The notes under the pieces are model-generated. The model saw only the letters and a program-made list of their open reading frames with translations, was not told the origin of the DNA and made no database searches. This document shows, in pieces, positions 19,664 through 30,329 of a stretch of DNA of 64,000 nucleotides. Position 1 is the stretch's first letter, and the number at the start of each line of letters is the position of its first letter. Position numbers and translations under genes: made by a program. Where the stretch lies: assembly GCA_958295665.1 (NCBI GenBank), contig OY282559.1, positions 265,336,057 to 265,400,056 on the forward strand, read 5' to 3'. Source of the stretch: Tipula vernalis (Eukaryota; Arthropoda; Insecta; Diptera; Tipulidae).

Positions 19664-22335
19664 GGGGTTATTGGGAGTATTGGGTTATATTGGGTTATAG
19701 TTGTATTGGGTTGTTATAATAGTTGTATTGGGAGGTAAAAATACAACTTTAATATCTGGGTGAGACAAATCTGATGGATGGCCGGGCGCGTTGTCAACAA
19801 TCAACTAAGCTTTAAACGGCAGACCTTTGTCCTCGAGGTACCTACGTATTTCAGGGATAAACAAACTGTTGAACCATTCTGTAAACATTCCCGCTGTCAT
19901 CCACGCCTTTTTATTAGATCTCCAGTGCACTGGCAATTTATTTAAATCAACCCCTTTCATTGCTCGTGGACGAAGAGCTCGATTGATAAGCAATGGCTTT
20001 GTAATGCGATCTCCCGAAGCGTTGCAACAAAATAAAAATGTGATGCGGTCTTTCGCTGCCTTGAACCCTTCAGCGCTTTTCTCAGATTTTGAGATATAGG
20101 TTCGGCTAGGCATTCTCTTCCAGAAGAGACCAGTTTCATCAGCGTTGAAAACTTGGTCTGATGTGTATCCACCTTCCTGTATAATTTTTTCCAATTTAGG
20201 GGGAAATTCCTTTGCAGCCGAGTCATCCGCTGATGCAATTTCTCCTTTTATTTGGATGTTATGTAAAGCGTGTCTACCTAAAAACCCAGTTAGCCATCCC
20301 GTGCTTGCCGAAAATAGAGATTTCTCGTTTTCAGTTATCTGGGCCGATGTACCAGGCTCCTGTTCTTTTATTTGGTTGTAAATCCGGATAGCTTTATGTT
20401 TGATAGTATTGCCATCTATTGGCCCCCGTTTTTAGTTATGATCTTCTATCCACAATATAAGAGCCTTTTCCATTTTAACCTTAATAACGTCTCTGGTATA
20501 TGATGACGTTTTCGCACTTGTTTTTGTTCCGAAAGATACAGCCTGCCTAATCGTAGTTTCATTTCTTTTAATTGTTCTTATGGTAGCTTCATTAAACCCA
20601 TAAATTTTACCCACAGACGTAGAACCTTGCCCTTTTGCGAGGCGGTCTAAAATTTCTATTTTAATTTCTAAAGATATTCCCTTTCTTTTCAATTTTTGAT
20701 TATTATTTTGCGACATTATGTATTAATTAAACACACGAACAACAATTTAATCAATGTGTATGACCACTTTATTTTTATTAAAACACTAATTAAGTTTTAA
20801 AATTTACTCACAACAACGAAATATTACAATTGTCTGACTGTCTAATTCGAATAACCAACACAAAATGACTGACAAAAGCCAAAATCAAAATGTATGAACA
20901 ATTTAAGGGAAACCCCGTAAAAATACGAAATAAGGCAATTGCTTTGTACATTTATTTATCTCCTTCATATACAATATACATACATACATACATTTAGTGT
21001 TAAAAAAATTAACCGTGCTATATCAAATTAGAACGTGCAAAAAAAGTTTTTTTTTTTTTTTCAACCGTGTTAATTCAAAATCGTGTAAAAAAAAGTCGTG
21101 TAAAAACAGAATTAGGTGTATTCAACAATTAAAATTAACAGAACAATCGTTTTACGATTCAAAACCGAGGCGCAAGAAACTATTGCCGTCTTACTTTGGT
21201 CACAAGAATATTTATTGGTATAAAAATGAAAATGCAAATTATACTCAAAATAAAAACCGAAAATAATTTTCTTTTTACTTTTATCAATTGACATTAACAA
21301 TTAAATAAAAAACAAAAATAAAATTTCAAAATTATTACTAGAATAATTCTATACCAACAAAAACTTGGCTTGAAACTATTCATTCCGGAATGAAAATACA
21401 CGACATTGTTGTTGTAAAATTCCCAAAGTAAGACTACACTTGTTCTGTTAATTTGTCAAAAACTGTTGAGTATTCCCGATGGAAAAATGACATATCGATA
21501 TTATCGCGTCCAATTGTTGTTAATGCTAAAAATAATATAAATTTCTTGATTGTCTAATTTTTTGACGTCTTGAATTGGCACATAAAATAAAAACACGTAT
21601 AGTTAATAAATTTGATAAGAGATGGCGTTGTTAAATTTTACAATTTGTTTTTTACATAACAATTCTCGAAAATCGAAAAATATGGCAATAAATATTTATT
21701 TACATTTACATAGCCAAATTAAATGGAAAAATTTAGGCATAAATTGTTGGTATTAAATAAATGTAATTATGTAATAAACTAATACGAATTTCCGCACATA
21801 CAATATTTTAAATATGGACGAAAAACGTACTACAACAGCGCATATAATATTATGTATGCGAAATAATAATAATAATTAATTTGTTTTTATCAATAAAAAT
21901 CTATCTATGTATTTTAATATCGTCTAAAAGGTTCACACTCTTAAATAGTTTTAATATTTATCAAAAATGTCGCTAGATGACATTACCTAGTTTTATCGAA
22001 TAGTCGAATTTGTTAATATTATCAAACAGGTGGCACTGCAATATTGTCATGTAAAAAACAAATTTAAATGTAAAAAACTAGAGTCTAACTAAAATCTAAA
22101 AAGAGTAACTTGTATTTCATTTTATATTTGAATAAAGGTTTTAATTGTTACAGTTATGATTTTTATTAACTTTATACTTTAAATTTTCAGTTAATAACTT
22201 ATTATTGTTTGATATTTTTAAAAAGTATTAGTTTTTTACATATAATTTACATTTTTATGTAATTTACACAGTTTTTTACATTTTTTACATGTAAAATGAA
22301 AAAAATGGTTTTTTACACGAATTTGCCCAACTGTG
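19664..22335. mobile_element. Inserted block containing Tigger remnant
   Basis: Everything between the two 83-bp repeats. The left part is the truncated Tigger. The right edge, read on the minus strand, starts CAGTTGGGCAAATTCGTGT, which looks like a pogo/Tigger-type terminus, and CGTGTAAAAA motifs recur near 21080-21110. 21130-22320 is AT-rich DNA without a recognisable gene. The left terminus is not visible. Confidence 0.55.
19720..20716 (-). pseudogene. Tigger/pogo transposase, truncated
   Basis: Minus-strand frame starts at ATG 20716 (MSQNNNQKLKRKGISLEIKI) with a pipsqueak/CENP-B-type N-terminal helix-turn-helix. It then shifts at about 20432 into the CENP-B HTH segment (TGWLTGFLGRHALHNI) and the DDE_1 domain at 20194-19805, with the first catalytic Asp in FNADETGLFWKRMP. 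After a stop near 19804 comes the second catalytic block LIVDNAPGHPSDLSHPD and VVFLPPNTT, where homology ends. The third acidic residue and C-terminus are lost and replaced by short ATTGGGTT-type repeats. The protein normally cuts and pastes its own DNA; this copy is dead. Confidence 0.85.
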
Positions 22336-22418
22336 CTTAGGACTCCCATTACTAGATCAGCATAAATGTTAGATGAGTAATAAGTAAAGAATGGACTAAT
22401 GCTTTTTTTATTTTAATA
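22336..22418. repeat. 83-bp direct repeat, right copy
   Basis: Second copy of the LINE RT segment described at 19581-19663. The right edge continues in phase with the RT frame at 22352-23437. Confidence 0.9.
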
Positions 22419-24756
22419 TTGGTAGATTTTTTTATTTTGGATAGTCTTTTCAACCCGGCATAAATATTAGAACAAATATGGCTTACGTGTAAATCCCATG
22501 TAAGGGTTGAGTTCAAAATGAATCCCAAATTACGTGCCTTAACGACAAATGGTACAGTGTCTTTATCAATAAACACAGGTTGGTATTTAATATTTTTATT
22601 ACTAGTATTTATAGGCAAAACTTGTGACTTAGAATAATTTAACTGCAGCTCATTAATTTTAGCCCATTCAGAAATAGCCTCGACATCAGCATTAACAAAC
22701 GTGGTGATACGCTCAATACAATCAACTTTGTTACATGTATATATTTGTACATCATCAGCATAAAGATGATAATTGCAATATCTAATTACGGATGCGATAT
22801 CATTGGTAAAAAGCATAAACAATATAGGCCCAAGTATCGATCCTTGCTGCACCCCGCACACTACATTGACACAGCATGATTTTTCATCACCAAAACTGAC
22901 GTACTGGGAACGACCGCTTAGATAATTTTTAATTAATTTAATCGCGTGCTGCGAAAATTTAAAATGATTTTGTAATTTAAGAAGCAAAATACCATGATTC
23001 AATGTATCAAAAGCCTTGGAAGAGTCAAATAAAACCAATAGTGCAACATGGCCCTTATGTAGAGCATCAAAAATGTCGTCCGTTATTTTGAGTAGCGCTG
23101 TTGCCGTACTGTGTTTAACCCTAAAACCAGATTGAAATTTGATAATCATTTTATTATTCTCCAAATATTGGACCATTTGATCACACATCACTCTTTCAAG
23201 AACTTTGGATAACATAGGTAATATGCTAATGGGTCTTAAGTACTTAATATCTTTAGGATTTGAACACTTGGCAACCGGCACAACTCTTGAAATTTTCCAT
23301 TGAGAAGGAAATCGCGATTCACTTAAACAACTATTAATCAAATAGCAAAGAACTGGTGAGATATATTCTAAAATCAATTTAATAAATTTTAATGGAATTC
23401 CGTCGTCACCAATTGAGTTAGACTTAATTCGCAACACGGCCTGTTTTACTGCAGTCTCATCAACTGTATAGAAATTAAATTTATGTTCTACATTATATTA
23501 TGATCAACGTTACTAATACTTATATTATCAATATCATCACTATTTGATGTAATCTTTGCAAACCAAGTGTTAATTTCATTGGCTGAAAAATAAGGAGTTG
23601 TTACAGCTACATCTCTACAAAGACCAAGGTTACGGATATTATTCCACAAATTTCTGGGCGACAAATTGTGGTGAAGCATTTTATTCAGGAATTTGGATTT
23701 CGCTGATCTAATGAGCTTTTTGACATTGCTTTTTGCATAAGGCTATACGGTTCTCACTCGTTTTATTATATTTCCAAAGCTTATAGCATATTTCATTATC
23801 AATTACTGCAATTTCAATCTCCGTATTGAACCATAAGGGCATTATTCGTTTAGGAGCAATACAAGTTTTAATTGGGACATGTTTATCAAATAAGCCAAGA
23901 ATGTATTTATTAGGTAACAAAAATTCCTGGTCAATGGTTTCGGTTTCAAATATGGACTTCCAATTCATATTAAGGTAGTCATAAGCCAACGCTTCATAAT
24001 TAATGTTTTTATAAGATCTATATTGAAATGTAGAAATTGGAGCTTCAAAAATCGACACATCCAGTTGCACAAGTCTTTCTATTTTAAAACTATCCTTAGT
24101 AATGATTAGATCTAGGAACGATGCACTTTGATAAGTATCCGAAAAATATGTAGGTTGGTTATTAGGAAGGTAACTTAGGTTTTGACTGACGAAAACATTT
24201 TTGAATTAATCCGCGGATTACCATTTTTAAGCATATCTATATTGAAGTCACCAGCTATTAAAATGTCATCATAATTAGAAAATGATGATAGAATCTTTTC
24301 TAAGACACCTACATTTCCACCTCCAGTATTATATACCACACCAACTACAATGACCAAATCATTAATAAAAACTTCTATGAACAAAAATTCAGTTAAACCA
24401 TTATTAGACTGATCAAGGATCTTCCATTTCAAAATAATATTTATCTAAACAGCTACGCCACCGCCACGTGTTACACGATCATTCCTTATTAGTGTGTAAC
24501 CAGGTATATTTACAGCATTGGAAGATACCCATGGTTTAAGCCAAGCCTCAGTAACGGCAATGAATTGAAAATTCAATCCATCGGTTATATGTAGTAGTTC
24601 CGCAAATTTAGGATCCATATTTAAACTTCGCGAATTAAAATATGCCATTTTGACATTACAATCTCTATGATTTAAAGAGCATTTCATGACACAATTAGCA
24701 ATGTTAGTGGATATGGAACTCATTGTAACACGATTAACCAACACCATCTTTAGCAT
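22352..24756 (-). pseudogene. LINE ORF2, endonuclease and reverse transcriptase
   Basis: Pieces from 5' to 3' on the minus strand: 24756-24445 (endonuclease start; MAYFNSRSLNMDPKF, the Glu in AVTEAWLKPW), 24432-24175 (VVYNTGGGNVGVLEKI, catalytic Asp in LIAGDFNIDM), 24070-23708 (linker), 23679-23488, and 23437-22352 with the RT: LRPISILPMLSKVLERVM, FQSGFRVKHSTATALL, FDSSKAFDTLNHGILL, GVQQGSILGPILFMLFTNDI and the active site YHLYADDVQIY. No RNase H. The RT core is well kept; at least four frame breaks separate the pieces. The RT end is displaced to 19350-19663. Confidence 0.85.
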
Positions 24757-24837
24757 ACCACATCAACACCGATCCAAGAATATGAAATGAGACTTGATGA
24801 AACATTAAAACTACAGCACACAGCAAAAAAGGGCACC

Positions 24838-24858
24838 TACAATTATAAATAGAATTAT
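24838..24858. repeat. 21-bp direct repeat, left copy
   Basis: Starts TACAATTATAAATAG and is identical to 25836-25856. It is followed at once by a TGAT/ATTG tetranucleotide tract. Interpreted as a target-site duplication of the block between the copies. Confidence 0.75.
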
Positions 24859-25835
24859 TGATTGATTGATTGATTGATTGCGATGTACGATCAAGCATTA
24901 AGCAAGTTTAATATGTTCCGAAGATTGTAAGAGAATTCAATCCAGTTTCGAACTGATGAGCTTATGATTATGAAAAAATCAATCCTCTCATCAGGCCGCG
25001 GCGACTGGACTGACTATACCACAATTTACATTCTCTTACAATCTTCGGAACATATTAAATTAAAATTAAATAAATAGAATTCTGTCTATTAGCCGGTTTT
25101 CGTTGAATTTACCGTTCGTAATACTAATATGTTTCTACGTGTTAATAAATAAAACACATTTAAAAGTGTCGTAAGACCGGTAGCATATTTAGAAATTATA
25201 AGAATTAATTAACATTCAACAAAAATTAAAAAAAGTAAAATTAAGCAAGTCTCCCCCGTATTATAAATGCGAATACCACACCACTATCTTATACCCATGT
25301 TACACAACACCGACACCCATTCTTCATGAAGCCAAACCCCGTAAAGAAAGGCGCCACATAGGTAACCACATAAGTCTAATAGTTGTGAAATCCGCCCCTG
25401 GCCAGGCCGCCGTCGTACACCTTTTTACATATAACAAGATCGAGGGATGGGAAAGGAATGTTAGCAACAAAGACTCAAACCCGGTTCCAGACACAAGTAG
25501 TTGATAGTTAGTAAATTTGTTAGTAATAATTTTTTAGTAATTTATTTAACACAAGACAATACAATTTTAAAGTTCATCTCTACTGCTCCAACCTGTAAAG
25601 AAGACACAATGACAACTGGTACCGCAAATTCTTTTTTTCTGAAAAGCTGTAAACAACTATTATTATTATTCCCCTCCACCATTTTTTCCATCGGCGGTTG
25701 TGAGAGGGGGGCGAGATTTCGTTCCATCATCATGTTCCCATGCGGTCACCCAAATTTGTATTAACTGTAGGTAGTGTTGCTTGACGTTGTTGTTGAAACG
25801 GTTGAGTCTCTGCTGTCCCTGCTAGTCGCCCCCCA
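24859..25835 (-). mobile_element. Probable retroposed insert with (CAAT)n tail
   Basis: A 977-bp block bounded by perfect 21-bp direct repeats. On the minus strand its 3' end is a (CAAT)n tract of about five units, as some LINE and SINE copies have. It has no clear protein domain; the short ORF at 25733-25542 is not recognised. Near its 3' end is a perfect 30-bp inverted repeat (24907-24936 and 25030-25059) that could fold into a hairpin with a 93-nt loop. Confidence 0.5.
24907..25059. repeat. Perfect 30-bp inverted repeat pair
   Basis: Left arm 24907-24936 (TTTAATATGTTCCGAAGATT...) and right arm 25030-25059 are exact reverse complements. The loop (24937-25029) includes a GC-rich GGCCGCGGCGACTGGACTG stretch. 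Confidence 0.85.
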
Positions 25836-25856
25836 TACAATTATAAATAGAATTAT
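25836..25856. repeat. 21-bp direct repeat, right copy
   Basis: Identical to 24838-24858; it lies at the 5' side of the inserted block (minus-strand view) and then runs into AAT-rich inter-ORF DNA of the host LINE. Confidence 0.75.
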
Positions 25857-25963
25857 ATTAATAAAATAATTATAATAATAGTAATAATAATAATAATAAA
25901 ATAATAAAAAATAAAATAAAAATAATAATAAAATTAAAACGTGATAGTAAAAACTCAATCACA

Positions 25964-26578
25964 TTAGCTTGATATGTCGTCCACCAAATCTTGCAAAGTA
26001 GTAAACACAGTTATTGCTAGTGCAGAATCATTTCCTGTTTTCCTAATATGCACAATTCCATTTCTAGTAAACACTTGATGTAATTTACCATTTCGTTTTA
26101 ACTGAAACAGCTCCTTATGAATGACATAGTTGCGACGGGTTAGATGTTCGTTTATGTAAATTCTAGAGGTAGCACTACTGAAGACACTGAGAAATGAAAT
26201 AGCATTTGCTATTTTATTTACGTAATCAGCAATATTCTCATGCTCTGTCAAAGAAATCCCTCTTATTAACAAATCGCATGATAAAGCTTCACGTTGAAAT
26301 CTAAGCGCTTTTCCATAGCTACTGCTGTTTTTGTGAGATTTCCTTTCTGCTCAACAAGTTCTTTTTCAAGGGCAACTAATCTGGTGTTCACAGAATTCTC
26401 AATCGCATCAATTTTATCAGTGATACCTTTTAACTTAATGTTCACCTTTTTCTCAAGGTTATCCATTTTTTTGTCGATTATGTTCAATCGACTTCGGAAT
26501 ACTGTATATATCAGATTGATCCCCACTGCCATTCCTTAATTTCCTGGTGTTAGTTGGTGGTGTTCCTGGAGGTGCCAT
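25964..26578 (-). pseudogene. LINE ORF1 with coiled coil and FP-like domain
   Basis: A short N-terminal frame starts at ATG 26578 (MAPPGTPPTNTRKLRNGSG). After a frameshift the frame at 26532-26266 has a heptad-rich coiled coil (MDNLEKKVNIKLKGITDKID...). A further shift gives 26272-25964, containing RIYINEHLTRRNYVIHKELF and KLHQVFTRNGIVHIRKTG, which resembles the FP25K-like domain used in ORF1 proteins of some insect LINEs. Such proteins trimerise and bind element RNA. It sits upstream of the EN-RT ORF2 in the same orientation. At least two frameshifts are inferred. Confidence 0.65.
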
Positions 26579-26717
26579 TATACAAATTTATGATTAAAAT
26601 AATTCAATTAAATTATTAATTCACAATTCACGATTTCTTCCACTTTTCTCGCCGATGTGGCCGAATTGACTATCTCACAACCATGCAGTAAAGTTAACAA
26701 TAACACACACTAAATCC

Positions 26718-26873
26718 ACTAACGTGGATCCCACTTCTGACACCAAAATAAATAGCCAAGATTAAAAAAAATTAATAAATGTGGTTGATGAAAGCCAAAA
26801 TATTTTTCGTTTACACAAATAAATTAAATGCACCGGAACAATTTTATTTTATGTATTTATTTTTTCATAAGTA
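26718..26873 (-). repeat. BEL/Pao LTR fragment with PBS-like motif
   Basis: 26752-26873 is nearly identical to 7423-7541, the distal part of the BEL 3' LTR. Directly beyond the LTR end, on the minus strand, is TTTTGGTGTCAGAAGTGGGA, a PBS-like motif of insect BEL-type elements. So this is the end of a 5' LTR of a second BEL copy. It is cut on its right side by gypsy copy A and followed on its left by sequence leading into the LINE ORF1. Confidence 0.6.
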
Positions 26874-26877
26874 CTAA

Positions 26878-27660
26878 AAGGTTGGATAGGCCTCCCACAG
26901 AGTATATGGACGTAGATCCCTCATCGAGGACCAGAAACTCCGGTAACAAAAAGTTTACTTATAATACCCACCAAGTCCTCCCAGACGACGATAATGGTGT
27001 GGAAATTTCTAACACAGAAACATTACACGACGATAAAAATTCCGATTTGGGAAATTTTCAGGAGGATCTCGACTCAGATAGGAAAGGTAAATTTCCTGCA
27101 GTATCTCAAATGTCACGCTGCCAATAACCAATACATTACCCTATTATGGGGCACAGGTATCAATAAAAATATAATCAAACCGAATATCATATCTAACCAT
27201 CTCTTAAAATCCCAAAATACATCAGTGAAGAATATTTTAGGTGTCCACAACCTAACAAAAAAAGGTACAGCAAATCTTATAAGTAAAAATTTACCTCTCC
27301 TAACCTATTATGAGTTCAACTTCCACAATTATTTCGATGGTATCCTCGGATCTGAATCAATGGCTAAGATGAACGCTAACATCGATTACAGATCCAATAC
27401 TATATCTCTTAACAACCACAAGTTTCAGTTTTACCGTTACAATCCAGCGGAAAATTTCTATCACCATACGGTCACCTTTCATACTTCAGAAAACGGCGAC
27501 TGGGCACTACCTTAGTATGCAGAACTCAACAGTCAAATTACTGTCCAACCCGGTCTTTATAAGGCCACTAATCTGAAAACGACCGTTAACATTTTTACTA
27601 GTGAACCAATTCCACCGAAACACTTACCAACACTCACATTCAAGATTAATAATTTCGAAA
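26878..27660 (+). pseudogene. Gypsy A gag end and protease remnant
   Basis: The gag C-terminal piece (PPTEYMDVDPSSRTRNSG, then EISNTETLHDDKNSDLGN) aligns by eye with the gag end of copy B (TPMEVYLSARSRNT, ENFQEEQDPYSENFQ). A second frame from about 27120 gives the protease with GTGINKNIIKPNIIS and KNILGVHNLTKKGT; copy B has DTGANKNIIKPNVIP there, so the catalytic Asp of the DTG motif is changed to Gly in copy A. A stop near 27514 and a further shift lead to the RT frame. Confidence 0.7.
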
Positions 27661-27662
27661 CC

Positions 27663-29137
27663 ATGAAGCCAATACCGATTTCGAGTGATGTTGATATTGC
27701 TAAAGAAGATATAAAGAAAATACTTCGCACAGACCACCTCAGTACACAAGAATTAACATTTCTCATTGACATAATTTATAACAACCGCACAGTCCTCTTA
27801 AGACCCAACGAAAAATTGTCCGCTACAGTCGGAATCAAACACAACATTATCACACGTGATGAAGCCCCGGTCTACACTAAAACTTATAGATATCCCCACT
27901 ACTTTAAAGCAGATGTAGAAGAACAGATCCAAGAAATGCTTAATAATGGGATAATTCGACATTCTTATAGCCCCTACTCAGCGCCTATTTGGGTGGTCCC
28001 CAAAAAAGCAGACGCTTCAGGCAAACGCAAAGTACGGGTTGTGATTGATTATAAGAAACTAAACGAAAAGACAATCGACGACAAGTACCCAATTCCTCAA
28101 ATAGAGGAGATATTGGATAATCTGGGAAAGTCTACCTACTTTACCACATTAGATTTAAAATCAGGCTTTCACCAAATCCTAATGGATGAAAACTCGCAAG
28201 CAAAAACTGCATTTTCCTCAGATAGAGGACACTTTGAGTTCTGCAGGATGCCGTTTGTATTAAAAAATGGTCCGGCGACGTTTCAACGCGTCATGAACAA
28301 CGTACTAAAGGGACTTGTTGGTAAAATTTGACACGTTTATCTCGACGACATCGTCGTTGTCGGAGAAAACCTGAAATCACACTTGAATAACTTGAATACC
28401 ATTTTACATAGGCTCTCAGAATTCAACCTTAAAATCCAATTCGATAAATGTGAATTTATGAAGAGAGAAACCGAGTTTTTGGGCCATCTCATAACGCCAG
28501 ATGGTGTAAAACCTAATAGAGACAAAGTACAAAAAATCTTGGACTGGCCGTTACCAAAAAACCAGAAAGAAATTAACAATTCCTCGGACTCTCCGGATAT
28601 TACAGGAGATTCATAAAAGATTATTCAAAAATCGCGAGGAACATGACGAAGTACTTAAAGAAGGAAACACCTTTAAATCTGGCAGACCCAGATTATGTCA
28701 GGTCCTTCGAAACACTCAAAAACACTATTGCAACCGATCAAGGGATCGTCGAGAAACCCATCGCGTTCGCATCCAGTACCCTAAATTCAACAGAAGCGAG
28801 ATATGCAACTAATGAAAAAGAGGCTCTGGCCATAATTTGGGCGGTAAAAAAGTATCAGCCTTACCTTTACGGGAACAAATTCACCCTGGTAACTGACCAT
28901 AAGCCTCTCACATTCCTCAACTCCTCTGAAAAGAATTCCAAGATCTTACGATGGAGATTGGAACCAGAAAACTACGACTACAGGGTCGTATACAAGGAAG
29001 GCAAAGCCAACGTCGTTGCAGACGCACTTAGCCGCATACCAAGCATTAACACTAAAGAAACACACACTTACCCCGAGGGCAATGGCACCCGAGAGTTTAT
29101 ACACATTTTTGTCAACCTCGCCACTTTGTTTTTGTGA
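27663..29137 (+). pseudogene. Gypsy A reverse transcriptase and RNase H
   Basis: RT: VYTKTYRYPHYFKADVEEQI, SPYSAPIWVVPKKADASG, TLDLKSGFHQILMDENS, then a TGA at 28329-28331 just before the active-site HVYLDDIVVVG; the same frame continues to 28616. A frameshift near 28575 moves to the frame with GYYRRFIKDYSKIARNMTKY and LALIIWAVKKYQ-type sequence. Compared with copy B, about 30 residues are missing after ATDQGI, including the first RNase H Asp block, so RNase H is dead. The tail to 29137 is truncated relative to copy B by a second deletion between RNase H and integrase. Confidence 0.82.
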
Positions 29138-30084
29138 TAAAAATGGTTGAGGATGTTACCAATGAAGAAAGACAGAACGCACTAATCATCAAAGAATATC
29201 AAAGGGCCCACAGGGGCACTACCGAAGTTGAAAAGCAATTAAGGCGAGCATTTTTCTTCCCAAGAATGGAAACCAAAATTAGAATTCACATCAATGCTTG
29301 TAATATTTGCAACAAGCACAAATATGACCGCAAGCCCTATAATATCAAAATATCCCCGCGGCCAATCACGACGAAGCCGCTAGAGAGACTGCACGTGGAC
29401 TTTTTTATTATAACAGAAGCAAATTCTTGTCAATAATAGACTCCTTTTCCAAACATTTACAAATGTTACCAATGAATACGAAAAATATTACCGATGTAAC
29501 CTGTGCTCTCAATAAATACTTCAGCCTTTTCGGAATACCAAACAGTATTGTGTGCGACCACGAAACTACATTTCAATCCGTACAAATAAGCGAATTTCTG
29601 AATAACCTTCATATCCAATTAGAGTACGCATCGTCTTCAGAATCTAATGGGCAGATCGAAAAAACCCATGCAACGGTTATCGAAATATACAATACTAATA
29701 AAAGTAAGTTGCCAAATCATACTACCCCAACTGCCATAGAATTGTCAGTTGCATTGTATAACAACAGCGTGCACTCTGCCACCGGCTTCACGCCGAATGA
29801 AGTGATTTTTAATCAAAACAGCACGAGCACACGAAATATTCCAAACAGTTCACGATCATTTGCAAAAAGCATCCACAAGAATGGAAAGATACAACTCTGA
29901 CAAGGAAAAACCACCCGACCTTACAGAAGGTCAAACGGTGTTCTTCAAACCCAACATCAGAACGAAGTCTCAACCGAGAGGAATTGAAACAAAAATTCAG
30001 AATTTTGCATTGAAAACATTTCACACAAGTAGAAACATTAAGCGGAATCATAGTAAAATAAAAAGATTGAAAAAACAAAATTAA
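29134..30084 (+). pseudogene. Gypsy A integrase
   Basis: 29134-29436 holds the zinc-binding region (EYQRAHRGTTEVEKQLRRAF, then INACNICNKHK). A shift leads to 29427-29900 with the core: the catalytic Asp in IDSFSKHLQM, the Asp in VCDHETTFQS and the Glu in SSESNGQIEKTH, all present. A final shift gives the basic C-terminal tail (29860-30084; FFKPNIRTKSQPRGIETKIQ). The catalytic DDE is intact though the frame is split twice. Confidence 0.82.
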
Positions 30085-30329
30085 TTAAAATCAATTTTTC
30101 TTATCATTTCAGATAAATCTTAGCAATTTTTGATAAAATTAGATAGAAATACAATTATAGTTTAAAAAAAATATTTTTAATTTAATATTCAATTGTAAGC
30201 TTAAATTTACGCTTTTAATTCAAAAAAAAAAATATATATATAAACTAACATTTACAATGCATTTCATGCCTTTCATTATGAAACTACTGTTTTAGTCAAA
30301 AATTAGAAATAAAAAATTTACACGAAGAC

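Larger units (their letters stand above)
19350..26600 (-). mobile_element. LINE with FP-like ORF1 and EN-RT ORF2, interrupted
   Basis: Minus strand. ORF1 at 26578-25964, an inter-ORF region, ORF2 from 24756 to 22352, and the RT C-terminal end at 19663-19350. It resembles CR1/jockey-type LINEs that have EN and RT but no RNase H. Two insertions break it: a 2.7-kb Tigger-containing block between 83-bp direct repeats (19664-22335) and a 1-kb block between 21-bp direct repeats (24859-25835). Several frameshifts and stops are spread through ORF2. Confidence 0.7.
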
